Below, in pieces: positions 8,354-16,639 of a DNA stretch of 33,628 nucleotides (positions are counted from its first letter, which is position 1; the number at the start of each line of letters is the position of its first letter). Origin of the DNA: JAUVUV01 sp964548275 (GTDB lineage: Bacteria > Gemmatimonadota > Glassbacteria > GWA2-58-10); assembly GCA_964548275.1 (NCBI GenBank), contig CAZJQI010000047.1:1-33628 (forward strand), in the 5' to 3' direction. Both the position numbers and the translations under genes were made by a program. The notes below the pieces were generated by a model that was not told where the DNA came from, did no database searches, and saw nothing but the letters and a program-made list of their open reading frames with translations.

Positions 8354-8998
8354 TTATAAATCACTGGCCAGTGAGTACATAACTTGCTGAAGCTGGTCGT
8401 TTTCCAGCTCAGCCAGCCCATCATACACTGAACTGTGGGCTGGAACTTCCATCCCGGCAGGCAGGTAACCACCCTCCTGGTCCGCACCAAGCTCAACCAT
8501 GGATTCCATTGCATTCAGGGCAATCTGATACTGGTAGATCGTTTCTGCCAGCATATAGAGCGAATCGATATAAGCCTGGTTAGCCTCCGTAACTTGCGCC
8601 AGCTCTGCAGAAGGTCTCTGCGGCGGGCCGAGAGGCCCCAATCCCAGCCTGAGCACTCCAGCGAGGGCGAGCAGAACCACTGCAGCAGCAGCGAGAATCC
8701 TGGGCCTGCTGAACCTGGGAAAGCTCAGTACTTTTCCCATGGACGCAAAGGAGGAATCCCGCTTATAAGTAGCCCGGGCCACAGCCTGCAAGTTCTCCTG
8801 CCAGAAAGACTCGGGAGGTTGATCCACCACGGATTCTTTTACCCCGGAAAGGGCCTGTTTCACCTTGAGCAGGGATTCGTACTCAGCCCGGCAGGAGGGA
8901 CAGGATTCCAGATGCTGCTCCACCTGGCGGGCCAGCTCCGGCTTCAGTTCACCCTCGAGGTAATCAATCAACAGGATTTCATCTATCGGGCAATTCAT
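8354..8998 (-). CDS. Zinc-finger (zf-HC2 type) transmembrane anti-sigma factor
   Basis: This 214-residue protein starts with a cytoplasmic zinc-binding anti-sigma domain: Cys3, then HLESCPSC with His29, Cys33 and Cys36, which is the H-x3-C-x2-C signature of ZAS/zf-HC2 anti-sigma factors. One transmembrane helix follows at about 101-120 (ILAAAAVVLLALAGVLRLGL), and a periplasmic tail of about 90 residues completes it. Such proteins hold the cognate ECF sigma factor inactive until an envelope signal releases it. The gene begins three bases after the sigma-factor stop codon, with AGGGGTGA five bases before the ATG, so the pair is translationally linked. The target sigma is almost certainly the product of 9002-9574. 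The inducing signal is unknown. Confidence 0.92.
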   Translation of the reverse strand: MNCPIDEILLIDYLEGELKPELARQVEQHLESCPSCRAEYESLLKVKQALSGVKESVVDQPPESFWQENLQAVARATYKRDSSFASMGKVLSFPRFSRPRILAAAAVVLLALAGVLRLGLGPLGPPQRPSAELAQVTEANQAYIDSLYMLAETIYQYQIALNAMESMVELGADQEGGYLPAGMEVPAHSSVYDGLAELENDQLQQVMYSLASDL

Positions 8999-9001
8999 TT
9001 T

Positions 9002-9574
9002 TCACCCCTGATTTTCCAGGTTCATCCTGGAAGCTACAGGTTTCAGCCATCTTTGCATCTTCTTGAGCGCTCGGTGGTAACTCGTTTTCGCATTGCTCAA
9101 GCTGATGCTGCAAACCTCGGCCACTTCCTTGAAAGACATATTCTCAAATGCTCTGAGCACCACGACTTTCCGCTGGTCCCCGGGCAATCGTTTTAAGGCA
9201 CCTGAAAGCAAGCTTCGCAACTGTTCGCGCTCGACCGAGAGGCCCGGGTCTTCTTCATGAACCGGCATGTCTGGCTCCTCAAGTGGCAGCTCGCGAGCCC
9301 TGTGTCGCATGTAGTTCCTTGCCTGATTGGCCGCTATGCTGTAGAGCCAGACCCGAAAGTGCTCTCCTCCGCGCAGTGTATGCAATTTGTCATAAGCTTT
9401 CACGAATGCGTTCTGCATCGTATCCGCAACCTCATCATGATCCAATCCCATGTTCATCAGGAAACGATAGATTGCGCGCTGGTAACGCTCCACCAAAACA
9501 CCGAATCTCTCACGCTCACCTTTCAGGATCAGCTCAACAAGCTTTTTATCTTGCTCCATTGCAGATTTTTTCAT
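9002..9574 (-). CDS. ECF-family RNA polymerase sigma factor
   Basis: This sigma-70 family factor of group 4 (ECF) is about 190 residues from the chosen start. Region 2 is visible as YQRAIYRFLMNMGLDHDEVAD...AFVKAYDKLHTLRG...FRVWLYSIAANQARNYMR. Region 4 is LPGDQRKVVVLRAFENMSFKEVAEVCSISLSNAKTSYHRALKKMQ, with a classic helix-turn-helix. No large C-terminal extension is present. The frame is open upstream, including an ATG at 9649 that overlaps the previous gene's stop. ATG 9574 was chosen because homology to the family begins just after it, but no strong ribosome site supports any candidate, so the start is uncertain. It forms an operon with the anti-sigma gene directly downstream. Confidence 0.92.
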   Translation of the reverse strand: MKKSAMEQDKKLVELILKGERERFGVLVERYQRAIYRFLMNMGLDHDEVADTMQNAFVKAYDKLHTLRGGEHFRVWLYSIAANQARNYMRHRARELPLEEPDMPVHEEDPGLSVEREQLRSLLSGALKRLPGDQRKVVVLRAFENMSFKEVAEVCSISLSNAKTSYHRALKKMQRWLKPVASRMNLENQG

Positions 9575-9641
9575 TGTTTGGTTTGTGATCTCACTACTTT
9601 TGACAACTGTAGCGGATAATTGGTTACAATTTTTATATGGC

Positions 9642-10682
9642 TTAATCATTAGCCTGTGGTGCAGGCCTTTCCCCCTCGGATTTCTCTTTTCCAGGTGGCT
9701 GCAAATCCTCACTTCCAGCCTGATCCAATTCACCCGGGATCTGGCTATCGAAGCTCGCTGACTCGGCACGCCGCATCTCCGCCAGCCTGCGCTTGAATCT
9801 CCGGCGGCGGGAAACGTAAACTGCGATAAAAAACACGGCGGCCAGGATCCAGATCAGTGTGACACTTGTCAGTAGTTTAAGCCAGCCATAGCGTACCTCG
9901 GCCCATTTCCTCCAGCGTTTTTCAAACTGGCCCAGAGTCAGGCCCAAGCTCATTCTCAAGGCGCGGTCCAGGTTGCCTATCTCGCGCCACTTTCGGAAAA
10001 GAAGCTGGAGGTGAGGTTTCTCCCAGTGGCTGAACAGGTATTCCACGGCGGTGTAGCTCTGAAGGTAGGCCCGGCGAGCGGCTTTCTCGCCCTCCGGGAA
10101 TCCCTCGGCCAGTGAATCCAACGGCAGCACCATCCCGACAAGGAGCGCCACCGAGAACTCGAGGGAATTGCCGATACCCCACATCCGGCTTGCGTATTGC
10201 GCGTAGCCCTCGTGAAACCAGCGGGGTATTTCAGCCGGGCTCAGCCAATGTTCCAGAATAACATGGCTGATCTCGTGCAACAGGATTTCTTTTGGGTTTT
10301 CTATCCAGAGGGGAACGATCCGCGGGGACCTTACTATCACGAGGTTCTCATCAGGCAAGGCGCAGGCAACCCCCCACTCCGGCAGCCTGCCGCCGCTGAG
10401 ACGGTCGAACTCATCTAATGTGGGCGCGATATAGATTTTCAGTTCAGACGGCCTTCCGGCACCAAGCCAATCCGGCCGCGGGGTGAATGATTGGGCCCAG
10501 TTGAGGTACTGGCTGGCGACTTTATTATCCGGAGGCCTATAGTAAACAGCGATACCCTTGCCGGTGAGCAGGTTGTATCCCTCGGCAGGTTCCGCTGCAA
10601 ACAAGGGTTCAGAGAAATGGGGAGAGAAAAATATTACAACCAGTAATATTTGAAAAACCCGGCCTGTTTTGCTTAAAATCAT
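9642..10682 (-). CDS. Membrane-anchored gluzincin-type metallopeptidase (peptidase MA-like)
   Basis: This protein of about 346 residues has an N-terminal signal segment (about 8-30). An extracytoplasmic domain carries the zinc-protease motif HEISH (about 136-140), followed by FHEGYAQYASR about 20 residues later, where the glutamate is the expected third zinc ligand. This HExxH...E spacing fits the peptidase-MA/gluzincin group. A transmembrane helix at about 270-290 (SVTLIWILAAVFFIAVYV) is followed by a basic cytoplasmic tail. ATG at 10682 is preferred to the TTG at 10688, although neither has a clear ribosome site. It lies 67 bases upstream of the sigma gene on the same strand. It may cleave periplasmic proteins, possibly within the sigma pathway, but no substrate can be named. 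Confidence 0.85.
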   Translation of the reverse strand: MILSKTGRVFQILLVVIFFSPHFSEPLFAAEPAEGYNLLTGKGIAVYYRPPDNKVASQYLNWAQSFTPRPDWLGAGRPSELKIYIAPTLDEFDRLSGGRLPEWGVACALPDENLVIVRSPRIVPLWIENPKEILLHEISHVILEHWLSPAEIPRWFHEGYAQYASRMWGIGNSLEFSVALLVGMVLPLDSLAEGFPEGEKAARRAYLQSYTAVEYLFSHWEKPHLQLLFRKWREIGNLDRALRMSLGLTLGQFEKRWRKWAEVRYGWLKLLTSVTLIWILAAVFFIAVYVSRRRRFKRRLAEMRRAESASFDSQIPGELDQAGSEDLQPPGKEKSEGERPAPQAND

Positions 10683-10709
10683 TGACAATTTTCTGGAAGA
10701 TATTATTAT
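10682..10709 (+). promoter_or_regulatory. Predicted sigma-70 promoter of rpsT
   Basis: TTGACA at 10682-10687 and TATTAT at 10704-10709 are separated by 16 bases, a near-consensus pair facing rpsT. It leaves a leader of about 65 bases. The -35 box touches the start region of the divergent peptidase gene, so the two genes share a very tight control region. Confidence 0.7.
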
Positions 10710-10780
10710 TTAAATCTTCTAAAACTGATAATTGAAAATCTTATGTAATTGTTTAATCGCTTTACCCTGGGGGGCGATCA

Positions 10781-11050
10781 GTGCCGAACATAAAAAGCGC
10801 GATCAAACGTCACAGAACTAGTTTGATCCGCAACCAGCGCAACAGCAGACACCGCGTTACAATGCGCACCTTTATAAAAAAGCTGCGCAAGGAAACCGAT
10901 TACGAAAGCGCAGTCAAACTTTTGCCAAAAGTTTTCTCCTCTATCGATAAGACTGCAAAGGCGGGTGTGATCCACAAGCGTACCGCTGACCGTTATAAAT
11001 CGCGTTTGAGCCAGTTAGTGGCGAAAATGAAAGAAGGCGCATCCAGCTGA
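10781..11050 (+). CDS. rpsT: 30S ribosomal protein S20
   Basis: This 89-residue basic protein matches S20 throughout. It opens with the family start MPNIKSAIKRHRTSLIRNQRN, followed by KAGVIHKRTADRYKSRLSQ towards the end. S20 binds 16S rRNA early in small-subunit assembly. Initiation is at GTG 10781 with a G-rich sequence (CTGGGGGGCG) upstream; non-AUG starts are known for rpsT in other bacteria. It stands alone on the plus strand between a near-consensus promoter and a strong hairpin terminator, so it is a single-gene transcription unit. Confidence 0.97.
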   Translation: MPNIKSAIKRHRTSLIRNQRNSRHRVTMRTFIKKLRKETDYESAVKLLPKVFSSIDKTAKAGVIHKRTADRYKSRLSQLVAKMKEGASS

Positions 11051-11086
11051 ACCGGTTGGGGGGTCATCTGAAAGTTAACGAATGAT

Positions 11087-13288
11087 TCAAGGCAGGAAAA
11101 ATTTCCTGCCTTTTTCTTTTTCCCTGCGCGTTGCTTTCTTTTTCTTTCGTTTAAGAGTCGTGGTTTCATCAAGTTCGGCGGGGATAAAGTCTAATCTTCC
11201 CGTTTCAGGATCGGAAAGCTGGAGAATGAGTTTTAGCTTTTGACCCAGACGAAACATTCTGCCGCTGCTTTTGCCTTTCAGACAGGCCTCTTTCCCATCA
11301 AGCTGGTAAAAATCATTGCCGAGACGGCTTGCATGGACAAAGCCCTCAACCAGGTACTCTTCCAGGCGAACGCTGAAACCAATTGATCTAACTGCTGTAA
11401 TGACGCCCTGGAAACATTCACCCTGATGCTTATGCATAAATCGAGCCTGAATCAGGCTGTCCGACTCCCTTTCGGCGCTTTCGATCAATTGCTCACGCTG
11501 GCTGCATAGGGCGCAGATACCCGCCAGTTCGTACTCCAGGTACTCCAGGGTCTTGCTGTGTGTTTTTTCGCCTGTAAGCGACTTTTTCAGCAAGCGATGC
11601 ACGAGCAGGTCCGGATATCTTCTGATCGGCGAGGTGAAATGAGTGTAGCAGCCAGTTGCCAGACCGAAATGTCCTATATCCTCGATACTGTAAAGTGCTC
11701 TTTTCATCGACTGGATTACGATCAGCGAGGCGAGTTCGCCAAGCCCCAATTCCTCGGCCCTGTCAATAACCCGGGAATAAGCTGCCGGGTTATGGCTGTT
11801 GGTGCTGGATGGGATGAACAGCCCGGGGTTCAGGGTTTTCAACTGGTAATTGATGTTTTCCACTGTATGCGGGTCCGGAGCCTGGTGGATTCGATAAAGT
11901 GCCGGAAACGAACTTTCGGCCAGCCGTTTAGCCACTATTTCATTGGCTGTAATCATGAACTCCTCTACCAGCCGATGGCTTTCAAGTCTGGGCTTGCGCC
12001 TGATCTCCAGCGGTTCTCCCTTATCACTTTTTACTACGAGTGGCTCCGGCAGGTCAAAATCTATCTGGCCCTGGGCCCTCCGTCTTCGCCTTCTTTTCTC
12101 GCTCAAATCTTTCAGCAGGCGCAGGGCTTTAATAATTTCTGAACCCGGTTCAGTTGCATCGCCCTGGCCGTGGATCAAGCGCTGTGCCTGCTCGTAATCG
12201 AAACGGTAGCGGCTGCGAATGACCGCCGGTACGATCCAGCTTCTTTTTAACTCTCCTTCCGGATTTAAGCGTATCAGCACGCTCATCGCGAGTCTGTCCC
12301 GGCCGCTGGTGAGCGAACAGATACCGGAAGACAATTCCTCCGGCAGCATCGGGATATAAGCGTGGTTGAGATAAATACTCAGCCCACGTTCACGGGCTTC
12401 CAGATCCAGTTCCGAGCCCTCTGGTACATAGTGGCTCACATCGGCGATATGCACGCCGAGTTCGAAACCCCCGCCTGGCAGGGCTCTCACGCTGAGCGCA
12501 TCATCGAAATCCTGGGCATCGGGAGGATCTATAGTGAATGCAGTAAGGCGGCGCAGATCTCTTCTGTTCTCAATATCTTCCGGCCTGACTTCCCGTGGAA
12601 CCTCTCTGCTTTCTCTCAGCACGACCGAGGGAAAACGCTCTGGCAATTCGTACCTGAGCAGAATCTGCTTTTCGGGGTTTGCCCTCTCGCCCTCAAGGAC
12701 TTCCACCACCTTGCCCAGAGGCTTGCTCCCCCCGGAGCCCCAGTCGAAAACCTCCACCAGCAGTTTTTGCCCGTTTTTCAACCGGGCCGCTTCTCCGGCC
12801 GGGATCAGGATATCGCTGAAAACCTTGTCCTCAGCCGGTTCGAGGACAGAAAATCCTTTGCGTTTTTTCAAAATACCGACAAACCGTTTCCGCGCCCGGT
12901 TGATTACCCGCACAACCTCGGCCTCCGGATTGCCCCTATCTGACTTATTGATAACCCGTACTTCTACCCTGTCACCATCAAAAGCGCTCCCGAGATTGAA
13001 AGATTTTACAAAAAAATCTCTGCCGCCGCTGTCCAGGATAATGAAGCCGAACCCTCTCCTGGTAAGCTGAACCCGTCCTGTAACCGTGTCCCCGCCCTCG
13101 GCCAGAGTGTAGCAATTTTTCCTTACCCGGCGGAGAACACCCTCGGCTGCCATCTGGCGCATGAGTTTACGCAAGCTGCCATACTCGGAATCTTTTATTC
13201 CCAGAGCACGCGCCACCTGTTTCACTTTTACCGGCCCGGAAACGCTCTCCAGAAAATGTTTTTTCAGTGCTTTTCTGCCTAATGTCAT
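11087..13288 (-). CDS. rnr: Ribonuclease R
   Basis: This 733-residue 3'-to-5' exoribonuclease degrades structured RNA. In order it has an N-terminal winged-helix segment (about 8-60), cold-shock/OB domains (about 70-220), and an RNB catalytic domain beginning AFTIDPPDAQDFDDALSV (about 250-266), where the clustered aspartates bind metal. It ends with an S1 domain (ECFQGVITAVRSIGFSVRLEEYLVEGFVH) and a lysine-rich tail (KRKKKKATRREKEKGRKFF). The frame opens at GTG 13309, but ATG 13288 is preferred because CGGAG lies six bases upstream. Its last codons overlap the rpsT terminator hairpin in the convergent orientation. Length, domain order and catalytic residues are all typical. Confidence 0.96.
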   Translation of the reverse strand: MTLGRKALKKHFLESVSGPVKVKQVARALGIKDSEYGSLRKLMRQMAAEGVLRRVRKNCYTLAEGGDTVTGRVQLTRRGFGFIILDSGGRDFFVKSFNLGSAFDGDRVEVRVINKSDRGNPEAEVVRVINRARKRFVGILKKRKGFSVLEPAEDKVFSDILIPAGEAARLKNGQKLLVEVFDWGSGGSKPLGKVVEVLEGERANPEKQILLRYELPERFPSVVLRESREVPREVRPEDIENRRDLRRLTAFTIDPPDAQDFDDALSVRALPGGGFELGVHIADVSHYVPEGSELDLEARERGLSIYLNHAYIPMLPEELSSGICSLTSGRDRLAMSVLIRLNPEGELKRSWIVPAVIRSRYRFDYEQAQRLIHGQGDATEPGSEIIKALRLLKDLSEKRRRRRRAQGQIDFDLPEPLVVKSDKGEPLEIRRKPRLESHRLVEEFMITANEIVAKRLAESSFPALYRIHQAPDPHTVENINYQLKTLNPGLFIPSSTNSHNPAAYSRVIDRAEELGLGELASLIVIQSMKRALYSIEDIGHFGLATGCYTHFTSPIRRYPDLLVHRLLKKSLTGEKTHSKTLEYLEYELAGICALCSQREQLIESAERESDSLIQARFMHKHQGECFQGVITAVRSIGFSVRLEEYLVEGFVHASRLGNDFYQLDGKEACLKGKSSGRMFRLGQKLKLILQLSDPETGRLDFIPAELDETTTLKRKKKKATRREKEKGRKFFLP
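11091..11121 (+). terminator. Intrinsic terminator of rpsT, embedded in the 3' end of rnr
   Basis: A GGCAGGAAA/TTTCCTGCC hairpin at 11091-11110 is followed by TTTTTCTTTTT. On the plus strand this is a textbook intrinsic terminator about 40 bases after the rpsT stop. On the minus strand the same bases encode the C-terminal KEKGRKFFLP of RNase R. Confidence 0.88.
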
Positions 13289-13546
13289 TCTTACTCCGAT
13301 ATTTTCCACCGATTACCGGCACTATTCAATCATGGTCATTTCAATCCACCAGGCTGGAACGACCTCTTCCGCGCCCGCCAGAGCCCCTTCTGAAACAGAA
13401 AAGTGTGCCTCACCTATTTTCTCCTTGCAGAATAATTTTCCGCTGAGAATTGACTTTAAGATGATTTTAATTAAAACTTTAATAGAATGATCCGGCCCTG
13501 TGGGTTGTCTTTCCCAGTTAACGAAATTTAACCCCCGGTAAAAAAA

Positions 13547-15172
13547 ATGTCTACCACTCTCAAGCGAATTCTGGATGAGCGAATCGAAAGCTACCTCGGG
13601 TTCATGGCCGAACATTTTCCGGTGATGAGTGCGTGCGACGAGTTTATCTTTTTCCCATTAGCTGAATCCTCCCTTACTTTCCGGGATTCAATGGAAGATC
13701 TCTCCGGAGAGCTTATCGACCAGGGGCTGACTGTGGCCGGGGACACGGTCAGCTTTCTGGAGAAATCCGCAGCCGGGAGCGAGACGGAACTCGATATTCA
13801 GCTCGACGCCCGACTGTTGAAAATGCACGCGGATAATTTTATCCGTATTTTCGGCACTGAAAAGGCTCACCTTCACGATCCTTCACTCTATTTTATGATA
13901 GCGGTTCACGGGCTGGTCCTGGCAGCCGATGATCCCTCATGCCTTGGGAGCAGGCTGAAATCGGCTGTCAGGCTTTTCCGCTTCGGGAAGAGGCAACTGG
14001 AATCGATAAGCCGCCAGCGGGCTGAGCAGGCGTTGATCTGGTCAGAAAATTTCGAAAAATTCACCGGGCGCCTGGCCTGTCTCCAGCAGGTCAGGCAAAA
14101 AAGAGAGATACTTTCCGGAATCAAGGCATTGGGTGAAGAAGCTGCCGAGTTTACCAGGATAATTAAACGGTTAAAAATCTCACCCAGGCCTGAAAGTCTC
14201 GGCGCCGAGCGTTACAAAGCCCTTCTCGAGCAGGCATTCGGGATGGATAAAGAGCCCGGGGAATTATATGAGATTCTTCTCACCGAGCGGCACAGGCTGA
14301 CTTACAACCTGCAATCCACAGCGGAAAGTCTCGGATATGAGCCAACCGAATGGAGAAAGCTGGCGGTAGATCCGCCGCCGGCCGCACTCGAAAACCAGGA
14401 GCCGATCGAGTGGTACAGGTACGAACTTGACCGGCTAGTCCGCTGGCTCGCCCGACACCCCGATACAGGTGACATTGATACGAACAGTGTACCGGAGGTC
14501 AGGCTGATGCCCGATTACCTGTGCGGTTTAAGAGCCTCCGCCTCCTACGCTGCGCCCCTGGAAAATAATAAGCCGGGAGTATTTTTTATCGTGTTTGACA
14601 GTTCTGCGCAGGATAAGCATTCCCGGCTTGTTCTCCATTCGGACTACCGCTATATTACCGTGCACGAGACTTTTCCGGGCCATCACCACCTGGATACGGT
14701 TCGACTGGGATTGAAATCGGCGATCCGCCGCCAGAGCGAGAACGCGCTTTTTTATGAGGGCTGGTCCTGCTGGGCGGAGCAGCGGATGGCTGATCTGGGT
14801 TATTTCTATCTGCCGAATGAACTGATGTGTGTCGAGCACCGGAAATTAAAGCGCACCTGCCGCTCGATCTGCGAACTGGGCCTTCATATCGGCAAATTGG
14901 ATGATTCAAGCGCCGGAGGACTGCTGGCTGAAATCGGAATCCAGGGTAAACTGGCCGCCCAGCTAATCCGCCAGTACCGCTGCCAGCCTGGATACCAGCT
15001 AACTTATACCATCGGACGGCTGGAACTGGAAAGACTGGTCGATAAATTCCGCCCCAGAGTTTCATGTGACCGCGAATTATACGGTCTGCTGCTCTCGGCC
15101 GGCGAAATACCTTTCGATCTACTGGAACGCCATCTCGAAACAAGCCTGGTGAAGCGTAAAATCAGGAAATAA
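13547..15172 (+). CDS. DUF885-family protein (predicted metallopeptidase-like)
   Basis: This 541-residue protein has the DUF885 hallmark HETFPGHHHLD at about 373-383, and FYEGWSCWAEQRM at about 402-414. In this family the HExxPGHH and EGW elements resemble the zinc-binding helices of HExxH peptidases, so a zinc peptidase role is likely though mostly unproven. No signal peptide is visible, so it is probably cytoplasmic. The length is slightly below the common 550-600 residues, and the N-terminal half is mainly helical without recognisable motifs. The ATG at 13547 has only a weak ribosome site. It begins a three-gene run with an ATP-grasp-like gene (about 43 bases later) and a methyltransferase. 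Confidence 0.88.
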   Translation: MSTTLKRILDERIESYLGFMAEHFPVMSACDEFIFFPLAESSLTFRDSMEDLSGELIDQGLTVAGDTVSFLEKSAAGSETELDIQLDARLLKMHADNFIRIFGTEKAHLHDPSLYFMIAVHGLVLAADDPSCLGSRLKSAVRLFRFGKRQLESISRQRAEQALIWSENFEKFTGRLACLQQVRQKREILSGIKALGEEAAEFTRIIKRLKISPRPESLGAERYKALLEQAFGMDKEPGELYEILLTERHRLTYNLQSTAESLGYEPTEWRKLAVDPPPAALENQEPIEWYRYELDRLVRWLARHPDTGDIDTNSVPEVRLMPDYLCGLRASASYAAPLENNKPGVFFIVFDSSAQDKHSRLVLHSDYRYITVHETFPGHHHLDTVRLGLKSAIRRQSENALFYEGWSCWAEQRMADLGYFYLPNELMCVEHRKLKRTCRSICELGLHIGKLDDSSAGGLLAEIGIQGKLAAQLIRQYRCQPGYQLTYTIGRLELERLVDKFRPRVSCDRELYGLLLSAGEIPFDLLERHLETSLVKRKIRK

Positions 15173-15215
15173 CCCGAGTTGAACAGTTATCTCACTTTTG
15201 ATCTGGAAAACTTTG

Positions 15216-16631
15216 ATGACAGAGACACGAAACGGGAACGATTTTACCGGTTACCATTCCGAGTGGAACCTTGGCAGTCCGGGCGGATGGTATTACCAGT
15301 TACTGACCCAGCGCCTGGGCAGGTTAATCTGGAACAGGATTTGCCGAATCACCGGGCTCACATTGCATCTCGATTTCGAGCACCCGATTTTCAACTCTCC
15401 CCGGTTTTTTCGGGATATGATGTACCGCCAGCACCGGCTGCGCTATCCTGACCTTCTCCGTCCGGGCCTTGCGCTGCTGGCCGAGGAGGAGACCCTGAAG
15501 GCTGTTGCGGAAAACCGCCTGATGGTGGAATACCTGGCCAGTGAGCCGGAAACCGACGCGGTGCTGGCCGCGCCTCACGAACTGGAGAAAAACAGCCGGG
15601 GGGAATACCATGTCGGCAATACGCGGATAACAGCTATATTCTGCGATTTCAATAACGCGATAATTGTCAAACTCGAGAAACAGGGCAAGGCCGGGGCACT
15701 GCTGGATGCTATAGCCGATGGGATCACTGTCAACCCGAGAGGAATGGAACCGGTCGGTTCGAAAGGCGTTTTCGAGGCTGTAACCGGAGTGCTGGCCGAT
15801 CGTCTTTCTCCCGGCATTGTGAGCCGCACGCCCTGGACCAGGCGCTTTTTCCCGCGCCGTACCGAGGCTCCTGACAGCTCCCGGATAACCAATCTTGTGG
15901 AATGGACCAGGCAAAACTGGAATAACCTCGTACTGAAGCCTGAGCGCGGGTACTCAGGCAAAGGGGTATTTGTCGGCCCGAATCAGCCTGACCCGGACAA
16001 ATGCATCCAGATTGCGCTGGAGAATGGTGAGTACATCGTCCAGCAGATGATTCCGCCCGAACTGTGGGCCGAAATGTATCCAGAACTGGATGAAAGCGGG
16101 GAGTCTGTTGTGCTGCGCCGCAGGCAGACAGATTTCCGCTGCTTTGTCAACGACCGGAGGCTGTTCGGCTTTGTCGCCCGCTACGGCGGCATACCGACCA
16201 ATGTGGGCATGGGCGGAGGAACCCAGGCGATTGCTCTTACCGAAGGTTCCTCCGTTGAGGCTGCACGGAAGGCGCTCGAGGCAGTGGAGAAAATACCGGG
16301 CTCGGAATTCAAAACCTTGAAAGAGGAGGTGAGCGAGAAAGCCCTTTCACTCGGCCTTGCCTATCTCAAGGGCCCGATACCCCAGGCGATGCGGCCGAGA
16401 ATAATCAACCGCCACCAGTTGATCGCTTTCGAGAAGTTCTCGCAGGAACTCTGGCAGGACTGTGTAAAGCTTGAGAAGTTCTGGCGCGAGGGTTTGCTTG
16501 ACCAGTACATGAAATTGCCGGAAGAGGAAAAAGAAATCGCCCTGAAACAGCCCTGGAACGGCACTCCAGCGATTATCGCATCGGACGGCCTCTACAGCTT
16601 TGGTGCAGATTTGCTCACTAAACAAATCTGA
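15216..16631 (+). CDS. Circularly permuted ATP-grasp-like protein
   Basis: This protein of about 471 residues has the nucleotide-binding signature NLVLKPERGYSGKGVFVG at about 237-254, followed by YIVQQMIPPELW and later RRRQTDFRCFVNDRRLFGFVARYGG, with GGGTQAIA near 340. The order and spacing resemble circularly permuted ATP-grasp proteins (glutathionylspermidine-synthase-like). These activate a carboxylate as acyl phosphate and join it to an amine. An N-terminal block includes ITAIFCDFNNAIIVKLEKQG and NPRGMEPVGSKGVFEAV. ATG 15216 was chosen over the upstream in-frame TTG 15198, since GGAAA lies about nine bases before it. The gene lies between a DUF885 gene and a methyltransferase with short gaps. 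No substrate can be named; closely studied homologues are not recognised. Confidence 0.78.
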   Translation: MTETRNGNDFTGYHSEWNLGSPGGWYYQLLTQRLGRLIWNRICRITGLTLHLDFEHPIFNSPRFFRDMMYRQHRLRYPDLLRPGLALLAEEETLKAVAENRLMVEYLASEPETDAVLAAPHELEKNSRGEYHVGNTRITAIFCDFNNAIIVKLEKQGKAGALLDAIADGITVNPRGMEPVGSKGVFEAVTGVLADRLSPGIVSRTPWTRRFFPRRTEAPDSSRITNLVEWTRQNWNNLVLKPERGYSGKGVFVGPNQPDPDKCIQIALENGEYIVQQMIPPELWAEMYPELDESGESVVLRRRQTDFRCFVNDRRLFGFVARYGGIPTNVGMGGGTQAIALTEGSSVEAARKALEAVEKIPGSEFKTLKEEVSEKALSLGLAYLKGPIPQAMRPRIINRHQLIAFEKFSQELWQDCVKLEKFWREGLLDQYMKLPEEEKEIALKQPWNGTPAIIASDGLYSFGADLLTKQI

Positions 16632-16639
16632 AAAGTTTC

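Noticed and set aside
8305..8514. Longer N terminus for the LTXXQ protein at 7516-8304
   Set aside because: It would overlap the anti-sigma gene by about 160 bases and put non-signal sequence before an obvious signal peptide; ATG 8304 has a strong ribosome site.
11558..12142. 194-codon plus-strand frame within rnr
   Set aside because: It is antisense to the catalytic core of RNase R, has no ribosome site and no recognisable protein features.
13322..13615. 97-codon minus-strand frame between rnr and the DUF885 gene
   Set aside because: It overlaps the start of the DUF885 gene and lacks any recognisable protein pattern; the gap is better read as a promoter region.
15324..15914. 196-codon minus-strand frame within the ATP-grasp gene
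   Set aside because: It is a shadow frame of a real gene; its product shows no domain and is antisense to conserved motifs.
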